Shown here: positions 35,410-45,878 of the stretch, in pieces
Position numbering within the stretch: the stretch's first letter is position 1
Layout of the letters: the number at the start of each line of letters is the position of its first letter
Translations under genes and position numbers: made by a program
DNA from: Triatoma infestans
Taxonomy: Eukaryota; Arthropoda; Insecta; Hemiptera; Reduviidae
DNA length: 64,000 nucleotides
NCBI GenBank assembly: GCA_011037195.1
Contig: JAAEAF010001519.1
Coordinates: 69,501-133,500 of the forward strand
Direction of reading: 5' to 3'
Notes under the pieces: generated by a model
What the model was told of the DNA's origin: nothing
Database searches by the model: none
What the model saw: the letters and a program-made list of their open reading frames with translations, nothing else

Positions 35410-35855
35410 TATTAAAAAATCCGGTATGAAACACTCCCCTACTTTCTCTTAGTCCTTTTAATCCAATTATAAATAAAATATCAAATTTTCTTTTCTTTAA
35501 AAAACAAATTTTATATATTTGTCCTAACGTAAATTACAGGTAGTAGTGAATAGGTACCAACTTACTAATGGTTTCAGGTTTAATTAAAAGCGTTGTAGCT
35601 GTTTTCGACACTTACGAAACTTACGAAAAACTAAAAAAAAAGAAAACATTCAGTAAGGTCGCACGTTTCGGTTGATGGATATTGCCCAAAATCTATATAG
35701 GGGATATATATCTCAGACCATTTGCTAAGAACATTTTTTTTCATAACATATTTCATATTCAAAATGTGTATTTCCGGTGAAAACTCGATATCGATAATCT
35801 GACACGCTCGCAATACTTCCTCTTACTGGGAGTTGGAGAAAGTAAAAAGTATAAT
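35410..35855 (-). repeat. Family A repeat, short copy, minus orientation
   Basis: Starts AATCCGGTATGAAACACTC and CTTTCTCTTAG and ends with GCAATACTTCCTCTTACTGG. It lacks complete internal units, so it is about half the usual length. Confidence 0.75.
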
Positions 35856-35859
35856 GGGC

Positions 35860-36930
35860 AACTAAATGTTTATAGGAATTCCAAAATATTGTCTTTGAAA
35901 AATTATAGCGAGAGAAAGTCGAAATAATACTTTCGTTTGATCAGTAATGGTTTTTGCAAAAAATTACTGCAACTAACACTGAAATCAAGTTTTGTGTGGC
36001 TTATTGTTTTGAAGTCATCCGGATGTAAAGATCTGATCCTAATCTCTTAGTGAAAGTTAACAGATGAGAATGAATATGATAGATAATAGATACAAACATG
36101 CAAGATGTGCTGTGCATTTATAGAAAAAGATATAGGTGTGAAGTTGCGGTAGATAATCCGGCCAGATAAGAGCACCGCCTAACAAAAGAACCTAACAGTT
36201 CCTTGTCCCTTACCAGAGTCTTTTCATCACTTTTATCCTTTACTCTTTTCTTTAGTTTTTTTTTTTTTGAGATAAGGGAGCATAGTGGTACAAAGAGAGA
36301 TTTAGAGGGTAAGACGTTTTGTCGACCGTGCTTAATGTTTATGTTGGTATATAATTTAACAGTTTTTTTTTTATCTCTCTATTTCTTTGGATACACCATT
36401 ACCCACTGGTTATAGTAGGACACCACCGGTACTGATGGTGGTGGTCAGTGGGATAAACCTGTTCCAATAGGTACAGGAAGGGTTCTGAATAATAAATTGA
36501 ATCCCTAATGTTTATAAGTGCAGGGAGCTTATGATAAATCACAAACAGAAGAGTGTATGGGGGGGGGAGGGTCAGCAGCTATTGCACACAATACCACTAA
36601 GAACACCCTGTTTCCTTTCACTTGATGCTGTCTTTGTTTTGTGTTTTCCGAAAGGGTGAGTTATACAAAGACCTTTTCATCCTATTCTTGTCCACTATGT
36701 TACTTCCTTTTAAATATTATACCCCTACAATACTTTTGGGGGGGTAGATATTAAAATATTTTAGGAATACTTATACTTAAATATTTCGGGGAAAATTTAA
36801 ATTTTGAGTCCTTGAATCGGACAATGATATTTACAAAAATCATCTATGAACGTTTGGTTAAAACAGCTTAATTCAAATATAAAAATTTCTTAGAAAGTTC
36901 AAATTGACAACTTTTGGTAAAACAATATCA
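35860..36930. other. Intergenic DNA
   Basis: AT-rich with short T and G runs. A tail-to-tail phrase near 36400 (ACACCACCGGTACTGATGGTGGTGG) forms a small local inverted repeat. No gene supported. Confidence 0.4.
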
Positions 36931-36936
36931 ATAGAA

Positions 36937-37138
36937 GGGGGAGGGATTAGCTAAGAGGTTAGCGCGTTGGATTCCCCCGCGGAGGTACCGAGTTCGAGTC
37001 CAGTGCTGCCCTTAGATTTTTTTTCTTCCCAGGTTGATACTGTTGTCTATAGCGAGGGAACACTGTCCGGAGGCCGGCAGTGCACTGAGTAGGCTCCGGG
37101 CGCTAATGACCATAGATGTTGACGCACCTTAAATTAGA
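36937..37138 (+). repeat. tRNA-derived SINE (family S), tail type 2
   Basis: GGGATTAGCTAAGAGGTTAG (A-box region), GAGTTCGAGTCC (B box), then TGCCCTTAGATTTT, GGCCGGCAGTGCACTGAG and a tail reading CATAGATGTTGACGCACC followed by A-rich sequence. It shares its body with the SINEs at 1325, 50022, 51283 and 57085 but has a different 3' tail. Confidence 0.8.
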
Positions 37139-37725
37139 GAAAAAAACAATAGAGTATATCTTTAATAATTTTTCATCTTTCAGTTTGCTAGTAAAGCTAC
37201 TGAGTCCATTGAGAATTGCTCTATTGACTTGATAGGAAACAGATTGAAAGGCTAAATAACAGAAATTAAAATGAACATTAAAGGGCACTTCCCTTTTGCT
37301 TGAAGTTTATTAAAATTGATTATTAGGTTAAAAATTCTAGACTTATGAAAAATATCTAGATAATGAAAAACTCCTACTAATCGAATTCAATCTTTAATCG
37401 AATTTAATCCAATACCAGGAAGCTGTCACGGAAAATATACGTATCTGGTATTTGTTAATCAATTATTTTATTAAATTCAATTTAACTCATTCAATGTAGA
37501 GATGCGGTAGAATATTTACAACATAGATTCCGATACAGAAAGGAAAAGATTATAGTTTTTAAGTGAAACAGATACAATTAAGTCAAATAGAAAATTATTC
37601 GGCGGTTTTTGATTGAGGCTAATGGACAAGTAGACGAAGAAAAATTTAGATTTTGCCGCCGCCAAGTTTTAAAAATCATTTTTAAACATGTAACTCGCAT
37701 TTTAGCAAAAACAAATCGATATTTT
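37139..37725. other. AT-rich spacer between two inverted SINEs
   Basis: No gene. The spacer separates two head-out copies of the same SINE subfamily, so a transcript across it could fold back. Confidence 0.45.
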
Positions 37726-37727
37726 TT

Positions 37728-37915
37728 TTTTAATTTAAGGCACGTCAACATCTATGGTCATGGCGCCCGGAAGCTTCTCAGTGTACTGCCAGCCTCCGAA
37801 CAGTGTTCACTCGTTACAGACAACACTGCCAATAACGAACAGTGAGCTGTAGAGGCTCCTAGGAAGAGAAAAATCTAAAAGCGGCACTGCTGGACTCGAA
37901 CCCGGGACTCAAGCA
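37728..37915 (-). repeat. tRNA-derived SINE (family S), tail type 2, 5'-truncated
   Basis: Minus-strand reading gives TTCGAGTCCAGCAGTGCCGC, TTCCTAGGAGCC, ACACTGTTCGGAGGCTGGCA and the tail CATAGATGTTGACGTGCC plus poly(A) (a T run at 37722 on plus). The A box is missing. Same subfamily as 36937-37138. Confidence 0.8.
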
Positions 37916-38790
37916 AGGGTTATTGTTTTAGTTATAACATTCTGACATTTCTTTTTATTCGCCTCAAAAAATAGAAATAGCTCTGCTATTAATGTACCAA
38001 CTAAATATTTTAGTTTTCTACCCATGGTTGTACAGTGGACAAATTTGTCGTAAGCCGTTTTAGCGTGCCAACTCCTTATATTTATCGGGTGAACATCGTC
38101 CTCAATTATTAATTTGAACCGGTCGTTCCTCTCACTCACTTCTGCCGCTTCTGTTTTCCATATATACGTTTTCACAATCTATCGTGGACTCCAAATTACC
38201 AATTCATTTTAATCTTCATTTCTTTAGGAAATAAGGTTCTCCATACGACCTCTTTAATTCCTGGTTAGAGCGAATCTTCCTTCTCCAATCACAGGGGCAG
38301 GGCCCTAGATTTTTGTAACAATTTTTCATTCCTAGATTTCCAACATCTGTTCAATTTTTTTGGACATAGCTAATAGCTTGTTCTCTTATTGAGACAAGTT
38401 TCGCCGCTCATAACAACTACTTGAATTTGCTTTGCCTTGTGAGAGCTCATAGGCAACTATTTCTTGCAGCTATAATTTTTTTTTTTCAAATCGCTTTGAC
38501 ATTGTTATCTGATACTATTTAGTCAAAAGGATAGGCTACCTGTCCACATATGGAAAAATCTTGTTTTAAAATTTGCCATCCTTGAAATCTTGAGATGTGG
38601 TCATATTTAGTTTGGTGGCTTTTCTAACGCAAATTCTTCAAACGCTCTTCCAAAGCTGTCTTTGTCCCAGCTATTATGAGATATCGTTGGTGCATTATAG
38701 AGCTGAGTTAACCACTGAAATATGATGCGATTGGAATTTATACGAATTTAAGGCTCTCTTGGCCTTCTCTACTCCTTGTTTAAATATAAA
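37916..38790. other. Unidentified intergenic DNA
   Basis: A minus frame at 37909-38175 (88 codons) and neighbouring moderate-complexity sequence do not match any family I know. No splice or start context supports a gene. Confidence 0.3.
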
Positions 38791-38892
38791 AGACGTAAGC
38801 GGAATATAATATGAACATATTGAATATGTGGATGGATCCGCAATGCTGGATAACACTGGTATTTTATCCAACGTTGCATGCATATTCCTTTT

Positions 38893-38934
38893 GTTTCTGA
38901 CCGGTTTCGGATTTCCATCCATCGTCAGTTCAAA
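38893..38934 (-). ncRNA. Hammerhead ribozyme-like motif, left arm of foldback 2
   Basis: Minus strand: CTGACGA, one unpaired T, stem II GGAT/ATCC closed by the tetraloop GGAA, then GAAACCGGTC. The catalytic core fits CUGANGA...GAAA...GUC completely, and ACCGGT is self-complementary, as in hammerheads with minimal stem III. Stem I is poorly paired. Confidence 0.55.
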
Positions 38935-39382
38935 TCCACCAAGTTCGTGTGGAGAGTTCACTTCAACGCAATTTTCTGTTGCACTCACACTTGTTGGTTT
39001 GTTGATAGTATATATGTGTGAGAGATTGTAAGGTTATGTTACATATGTGTGCGTTTAATGAGAAAATGGAATTATTATAAATTATGATTAGTGTATAATA
39101 AATAGCATGTTTTGAAGGATACTTTATAACAAAATTTTAATATTGGTGTTAATTAAGTATGCTCAGTGTTTTATCAACTCATTTTTATTAGGGAGGTGGC
39201 GATAAGAATTTCAGGAGCATACTGTGCTAATAAGAATAGACAAAGTTTGATGAAAGGCAATGCAATGTTTGTGGACAGTCAAAAGCTTGTACAAATGTGA
39301 AATCAAAGTAAGTTTAATACGAGAAAACATGTAGGTAAATTGCGTAGAAGTGAACTCTCTACACGTACTTGGTGAATTTGTT

Positions 39383-39412
39383 CTGACGATAGACGAAAAT
39401 TCGAAACCGGTC
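39383..39412 (+). ncRNA. Hammerhead ribozyme-like motif, right arm of foldback 2
   Basis: CTGACGA and GAAACCGGTC are both intact, 13 bases apart, but the intervening sequence pairs weakly as stem II. Confidence 0.45.
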
Positions 39413-39489
39413 AGGAATAAAAAGGAGTATGCATGCTTCGACGGATAAAATACCAGATAATATGAACATGTTGCATGTAAACCGCACAT

Positions 39490-40830
39490 GTTTATTAACC
39501 ATTAACAAACTTTTAATAATTTGTATTAGTTCAATTAAAACGTAACAGTCACCAGTACAAGAATACGCTCTTACAATTACATCATTCTACACTTTACAGA
39601 TACTACGTTCTGTGAGCAAAAATTAATACTTACGACGCTACAACAAATGTTACAGTATGTCGGGTTTTAAACGTCCACTAACCAATAAGAAGGAACCACC
39701 CGCTTAGACAATGTGTATCACATCACCAACTCATCGTTAATTTTTAAGAAATAAAACCGTTAACAATGTTAAATTTAAATGATGTTTTATAATATGAATT
39801 CAACATTCCTATCATTTGTTTGGAGATAAAGAATGCATTCTGGTCAGTAAATTAGCATATTTTGAGTGAAGTAGTTGTACACCTGTTGTTTCCTACACCA
39901 TAATTAAAGAACCAATTGAAGAAAATGGAAAAAAATTAATGAATGAGTATCCTTTATTTAGAGAGTGGCCAGACATGGACGAACCGTTGGTACTTTAAAA
40001 AAGAAGTCCTTTCAGGAAATGTACGTTAAGGTAATTGCGTATAGACATTGAAGATGAAGGAGAAGAGTTGGGGCAATCTGACCTTACATATAATTAGGGG
40101 TGTGAGAATTGTGGAATAGGACAATGATAAATAGGGAGATGTACCTAGTACTACAGACAACAAACTACCTCTCAGTGGTCGTTCCTTTAGTCCACTAAAT
40201 ATATGTGTAGTTATATATATATACCGCATACCCCTTTCCCAAAGGGGGAATGATAATCCTAACCTGGAACTTTAAACCCCTTCATAGAAGATTTCTATTT
40301 CACTATGTCGCCTATTATCTAAGACAAGTTTTTCTATGTACATATATTTTGTAAGTTATATTCAACAACTTTGTCTCTCATTCAATAAGTGGATTAAATA
40401 ATTTTTTTTTTTTTTTTTTTTTAATTCTTGCCGACTTCGTTAAGGTTGAATGCAATGATTATCTGTGTTGAACTAACCAATTATGTTTTCTATTTCAATA
40501 TTTTTCTTCATTAAATATTATGCAAATTATATAGTCTATTTCCGATAAAAATTTAAACCATTAAAAGTTTTCACCATTTTTAAGAAAATAATGTAACTTA
40601 AACAAGGGAATTGCATCAGTATTAGTTTATATTTATTGAAAAAATTGTTAATGTAATGTATTAGTTGTTAATGAAACAAAATTTTGTGTTGCACATTAAC
40701 CTCCCACTACTTTTCTAAACTAGAAAAAAATCCATTTTTTAATGATTGATAAAATTTTGAATTAAATATAAGAGATACTAAATTTAAATTAGATTTATTT
40801 TAATAATTAATTTTTTTTATTGATTATTGA
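39490..40830. other. AT-rich intergenic DNA
   Basis: No gene. A long T run lies at about 40401-40422. Confidence 0.45.
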
Positions 40831-40834
40831 ACGG

Positions 40835-41856
40835 TGTACAAGTTTGGGGATTTAGATACGCTGATGATCTAGAAAAGGCATCCCTTTACTTCTATAAGAG
40901 ACAACTGCAGCTTGCAAAAAAATACCCCAAATTATTTAATCCGTCGAGAAACTGGTCAATTACATATTCGCTACAAAATATTGGAATTGACTTTGAACTG
41001 GCTAGTCCATATTCTAGAGATGGAAGGTAAGAGATAACCCAAAAATATGTTTTAATAAACTCCTTTGTTATTACTGATCCCCACACAAAATTTAACTGGT
41101 TATCTCAATTCAAGGAATTTCTATCTCCAATTGATTACACGGAAAATAGTTCATAGCATTAACAGCCACTCTTTAAAGAAGTAAAATCCCTACGATTTTA
41201 AAAACATTTAGTGAACACCTTCACAATCTGGACATTCAACGTTTGTCCAATTCTAATTTTAATACCTACTATAATAAACTTCTTAATCCTCTAAATAAAT
41301 TACCTTTTTATTTAACCTCTAAAGCTCCATACAGGTATATTAGATTTTTTTTTGCAGATAAGAACATCTGGTAAATACAATGTCAGAATATCCAATAAAG
41401 CCTCTAGGTATAATCTTAATCCTACAATTAACTTTAAATTGTGCACATTAAATGTTTTAGAAGACATTAAACATATATTAGTTGAATGCCCCTTTTTACA
41501 GTCCCAATAAGACAGGCTCTTTCACTTCGATAGTGTATCATAAAACTGGCCACAAATTTTACTGAACCCTAATACAGAACAAGAAATCAAAACGCTCTTC
41601 AACTTTGTAGAAAAATTTTTATCTCTGCAAGAGTTTCTTATAGAATTGTAATTAAGCTACTATCTGTTTAGTCACACTAAGTGTAATAAATATTGCAGGT
41701 ATAATTCATGTTAATTATATTCTCTGTAATTTTTTTTTTTTTTTCAATTAATTGTAAGTCTGTTTTGAAGAATATCTGTATAATTTTGTATTCTAAAAGA
41801 ACCATACTCATTTTTATGGGGTTAATCCCCAAGGCAAATAAATAAATTGAATTAAA
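40835..41856 (+). pseudogene. Decayed LINE fragment (plus strand)
   Basis: Frames interrupted by stops include GVQVWGFRYADDLEKASL near 40830-40885 and, near 41450-41510, LEDIKHILVECPFL, the zinc-knuckle-like end (x-x-H-I-L-x-E-C-P) of non-LTR polyproteins. The 3' end shows the hairpin GGGGTTAATCCCC and an AAAT-type tail (41818-41850), as in the fragment at 27180. Several stops and frameshifts make it non-functional. Confidence 0.6.
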
Positions 41857-41999
41857 TTGATTGAATTGACATTTTTTTTTTTTAAATTGAAAATCTTTTT
41901 TGCTGTTTTTTTCATGTGAGAAAAGAAAAGATTATATCGAAATATCTATTTTTTAAATTTGAAAGTTTGTTGTTAAAATTTTAGTTAAATAGACTATTT

Positions 42000-42825
42000 A
42001 TTTATTTATTTATATTCATATATACGGGCAGAGCCCAATAACTAAAAAATTACAAATTTGAGTACAAAATAATAATTACACAGTTATTGTCCAACTTATA
42101 ATAACTACAGTAATAATAATGATAGTAAAATATATATACAAAATTTTCAAAACACTATACAAGATAATAGAAACTTGATAAAACTACATATGTACAAGAA
42201 TATAGTAGAATACATAAAACTGCCAAAAATATTTATTTCAAATACATAGAAGGAACTATAAGTATTATTTATGTGAACATTCACTTCTTATTATGCGACC
42301 ATGGCTGTGGAGGAGAAATGCTAAGAAGAGCAGACTTAATGCTATGAGAGGAAGAATGAAAAATGTCCAGATAAGGGAACTGTTGAATGATATTATTGGT
42401 AATTCTACTTAGTCGATTAAGACCAGAATGTAGGAGATAATTATAGGAGAGATGAGGTACAAAGAAAGTAGAAGGGAATCTATGGTTATGAAGAGGTATA
42501 CGTAAAAAGTAATAAAGAACAGTCAATATGATTATTAAGTAGTTTGAAGATAAACATAAAGTCAAGATATGTACGGCGTGATTCTAAAGAAGGTAGGTTT
42601 GTAAGCTCTTGTAGTGCAGGCAGATATGTTATTAGAAGTATAAGGAATATTTAATTTAAAAGAAATCAGCTTAAAGAATTTATATTGGACAAGTTCCAGT
42701 GAGTGTTTGTGAGAGAGAAGATAAGGAGACCAAACAGGAGAAGAAAATTCAATATAGTTTTTAATGAACCTATACAGAGTATTTCTTAATGAATTACAAA
42801 ATAATACGCATACCATATACATTGT
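42000..42825 (-). pseudogene. Jockey/CR1-like LINE 3' fragment (minus strand)
   Basis: Two minus frames, 42822-42562 and 42565-42281, belong to one broken ORF. The first reads YIEFSSPVWSPYLLSHKHSL and FFKLISFKLNIPYT, typical of the region downstream of the RT fingers in Jockey/CR1-like elements (Y-x-S-P-V-W-S-P). The second holds LLHSGLNRLSRITNN. The 3' UTR at 42000-42280 ends in a GGGC...GCCC hairpin and AAAT repeats (as ATTT on plus). One frameshift separates the parts. Confidence 0.75.
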
Positions 42826-42889
42826 TAATAAAATTAAAATACACTCATATACACAAAGAAAACTATTATAAAATTAAAATTCCAAATAA

Positions 42890-43740
42890 AAAAAAAATGC
42901 GGTGTAAAACAAGCAATTTCTTTTTTTCTTTTTTTTTTTTTTTTGGGTAAAATTCCATCAACTTTGAAATTTAATATCACAACTCTGACTACATTGCAGT
43001 CCGCTAGGCTGCGCCACTACTGAAATTAGTAGACGAAAGCTAAATCTCGCAACTTCCCCAAGAACTTTTGGTCCCCCCCCCCCCCTTTCCTCTTCAGAAT
43101 CATGATAAAATCGTACTTTCAAGAAAAATATTTCAAATGAAAGTAATAGAAATAAGTATGTGAGGTTAGTTTGTAAGTCGGTTGATCAATTTTTGTAAAA
43201 AAAAAATCACGAAAAGATGAAAAAGAAAAATATACCATAAATTCTTACGTTCAGCTGATAGATTTTTAATCAATTACTTCTTGTTGAATCCCTTAAAGGT
43301 AATTAAGGGAGCTTCCTGATATTTCAATATAGGTAAATATACAATATAGATAAATCGTTATAAACTTTTTTTTTTTTTTTTTTTTTTTTAGGAGACCTGC
43401 AAATAAGGGTATACTTCTATTAAGAAGTATCTTCTAAGTATTATTTTTTCTATTAAAATAAGCTGTTACAATTTCCCCTTTGCTGTTATGGGCGAGCCGG
43501 CATTGATTGTAATTAAATATCGCAAAAACCTCGACATTCTCTTATTGCAATAATCAAGTATCTATCACTTGATAATTCGATATTTTTATAACATAAAATT
43601 ATCTTTAATATTACTTTGTGTGGAACCGAGAATGTTTTAAACTAGCCTTTAAAATGTAAACTAACCTTAAATTATGCACTAGTTAACCCACAAAGTTGCC
43701 TTAAAATCTTAGGCAATCTTTTTTCTTAAAAAATATAAAA
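42890..43740. repeat. Family A debris and AT-rich DNA
   Basis: Pieces of family A in minus sense at about 42895-43250 (GCGGTGTAAAACAAGC, a C run at 43074-43085 where the complement of the G-rich block should be). A long T run at 43368-43389. No gene. Confidence 0.4.
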
Positions 43741-43754
43741 AAAAAAAATTCATT

Positions 43755-45086
43755 CTAAAAAAATAATACTGCCTCTTACTAGGGATAAGAGAAAGTAAAA
43801 AATCTGGTGTGAAACACTCACACAACTTTCTCTTACTCCAGTTTTCAAAAGTGTACCCAATTGACAAATTTTATAGTTTGCATACCAAAATTTAATGAAA
43901 TTCGTCGAAAACTGAATAAAATGTTCAGTAAAAGCGCACTTCAGGTTTACTAATTTTCTTGAAACTCGGTATTTTGGTCATCTATTAATTTCTAATTAAT
44001 TTTGTTTGGATGGCAGTATTGTATAATCAACTATAAGAGCATTTTAGTGAAAAACATAATCCCACCACTTTAAATGACTTCACCAGAAGAAATGGTCAAA
44101 TAAAAGTTGCAGCTCTTTATATGTGTAGCACACATTCCTAGTTTAAAGAAAATCGTTGGAGTTGTATTCGAGAAAATACATTTCAGTAAAAAAAGCACTT
44201 CCGGTTATCTGATTTTTTTCAACTCGGAATTTCACAACACATTTAATTCTAATTATTATTATTTAGATGACAGCATTGTATAGTAAACTAAAATAGCACT
44301 TTAGAGGAAAACCTAGCCCCATCCTTCCCCCAATAGTGCCCTTAAAAGAATTTTTCCAGTGAAATGTTTAAAATAAAAGTTGTATCCCTTTGTATGTGTG
44401 GTTGATATACCAAGTTTGAAGAAAATCGTAAGAGCCATTTTTGAGAAAATTGCAAGAGAGTAAAAATAAAAACAAAAAAAAAACAAAAAAAAAAACAGAA
44501 AACTGAAAAATACTTCCGGTTTTCTGATTTTCTTCAAACTCGAAATTTCAACAAAATATTTAATTCTAATTAATATTATTTAGCTGATAGAATTGTGTTG
44601 TAACTGAAATAGCACTTTAGAAGACAACTCACCCACCCTCTCCCCCAAAAGTGCCCTTAAATGAATTTTCCAGGAGAAATGTTTCAAATAAAAGTTGGAG
44701 CTCTTTGTACGTGTAGTTCATATAACAAATTTAAAGAAAATCGTTGGAGCAATTTTGGAGATAATTGCAAAAAAATGAAAAAAACCATTTTCAGTAAAGT
44801 GGTACTTCCGTTTAATGGGATTGTTGAAGGAGAGAAATGGTCTGGTTAAAATGAATTGACAGAATACGGTTAACGATTTTCTCCATAAAAACACCGACAA
44901 ATTTCATTAAATTTGGTATAATAACTATAAAATTTGTCAGTTTCTATTGTGTTAACGGCAGTAAGAGTAAGTTTCATGAGTGTTTCACATCCAATTTTTT
45001 TCTAATTCAGAAGACCTGAAAACATGTATTTTTGGTGAAACTCAATTCTAAAACTTTGACACTTTCTCTTAGTAAGAGAAAGTAAA
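43755..45086 (-). repeat. Compound family A array
   Basis: 43770-43797 is the 5' end of a minus-oriented copy (CCTCTTACTAGGGATAAGAG), directly followed at 43800 by the 3' end of the next minus-oriented copy (AATCTGGTGTGAAACACTC). That copy carries several internal units, with CCGG-type marks near 43945, 44205, 44515 and 44805 (period about 260-310 bp). At 44870-45000 a plus-oriented 3' end (CAGTAAGAGTAAG, GTGTTTCACATCC) intrudes, then a minus-oriented 5' end closes at 45086 (CTCTTAGTAAGAG). It records several insertions or rearrangements. Confidence 0.7.
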
Positions 45087-45089
45087 TAT

Positions 45090-45820
45090 TTACAGAGTTT
45101 ATGTTCGTAGGATTGGATGGCATTAGGATAAGGTTATGTGAAGTAGACAGAAAGAAAATGGGTTACTGTTCAAATTAAACAAAAGAAAGCTTGGAACAGT
45201 GGATACGTTATTCTTTGTGGCAGAAACCCATAACCTCAAGTAATTTTCACATGGCAAAAATCAACTAAAAAATTACAGTACTGGACGAAGTATATAGTGA
45301 GCCGGGATGTCTCAGGGAGTGATAGGAACTGAAATCAAACCGATAAAAGCTGCTACATTAGTATTTTTAACCACAATTCTGAAATATCATTTAAGAAATA
45401 GAAATATTATTTTGTTAATCCCTCTATTCCGTTTATTCTGAGAAAGATGTTAAATGGAAAAAATTCATATTAATTAATCCATTTATAAAAAAACTTTTCA
45501 AGAGTTAATTATTTCATTAATAATTACTTCGTTAATAATTTTTCTAAGTAATTTGACCGAATGCAATTTATTGGTTTAATATTGAATGATGGTTTATTAT
45601 CGACTCGCTCTTAATTTAGAGAAATTAAAATACTTTTTAAGTCTATAAGGAAAAAAAAAAAAAACAAAAAACAAAACTGTGTCTCGTTTTACTTTAAATT
45701 ATTGCCTAGTAAATTTATTTTAGCCGCAATAATTTTTTTCCCCATCCAATCATTGATTTTTGTGGTAAGTAACGAATCTATGAACCGTATCATCCCCCAA
45801 CATTTGTAACTCTCTATTTT
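45090..45820. other. AT-rich DNA upstream of the second gene
   Basis: No recognised feature before the TATA box at 45824. Confidence 0.4.
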
Positions 45821-45823
45821 CCG

Positions 45824-45860
45824 TATATAAGTTACAGAAATATATCCAGCAGCTGCAGAA
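45824..45860 (+). promoter_or_regulatory. Core promoter of the second gene
   Basis: TATATAA at 45824-45830 lies 49 bp before the first ATG (45879). Transcription would start near 45854, giving a very short leader of about 25 nt, usual for cuticle-type genes. Confidence 0.55.
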
Positions 45861-45878
45861 AATATTCACTTCTACAAC

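Larger units (their letters stand above)
38850..39485. mobile_element. Foldback element 2 with two hammerhead-like motifs
   Basis: The left arm (38850-38990) and right arm (39345-39485) are inverted: GGTATTTTATCC/GGATAAAATACC, GACCGGTTTCG/CGAAACCGGTC, CACCAAGTTCGTGT/ACACGTACTTGGTG, AGAGTTCACTTC/GAAGTGAACTCT. A spacer of about 350 bp separates the arms. The same subfamily forms the foldback at 61075-61440. Confidence 0.7.

Noticed and set aside
42281..42822. Two separate small genes on the minus strand
   Set aside because: Together they read as one frameshifted LINE ORF with SSPVWSPYLLSHK, so they are a single pseudogene.
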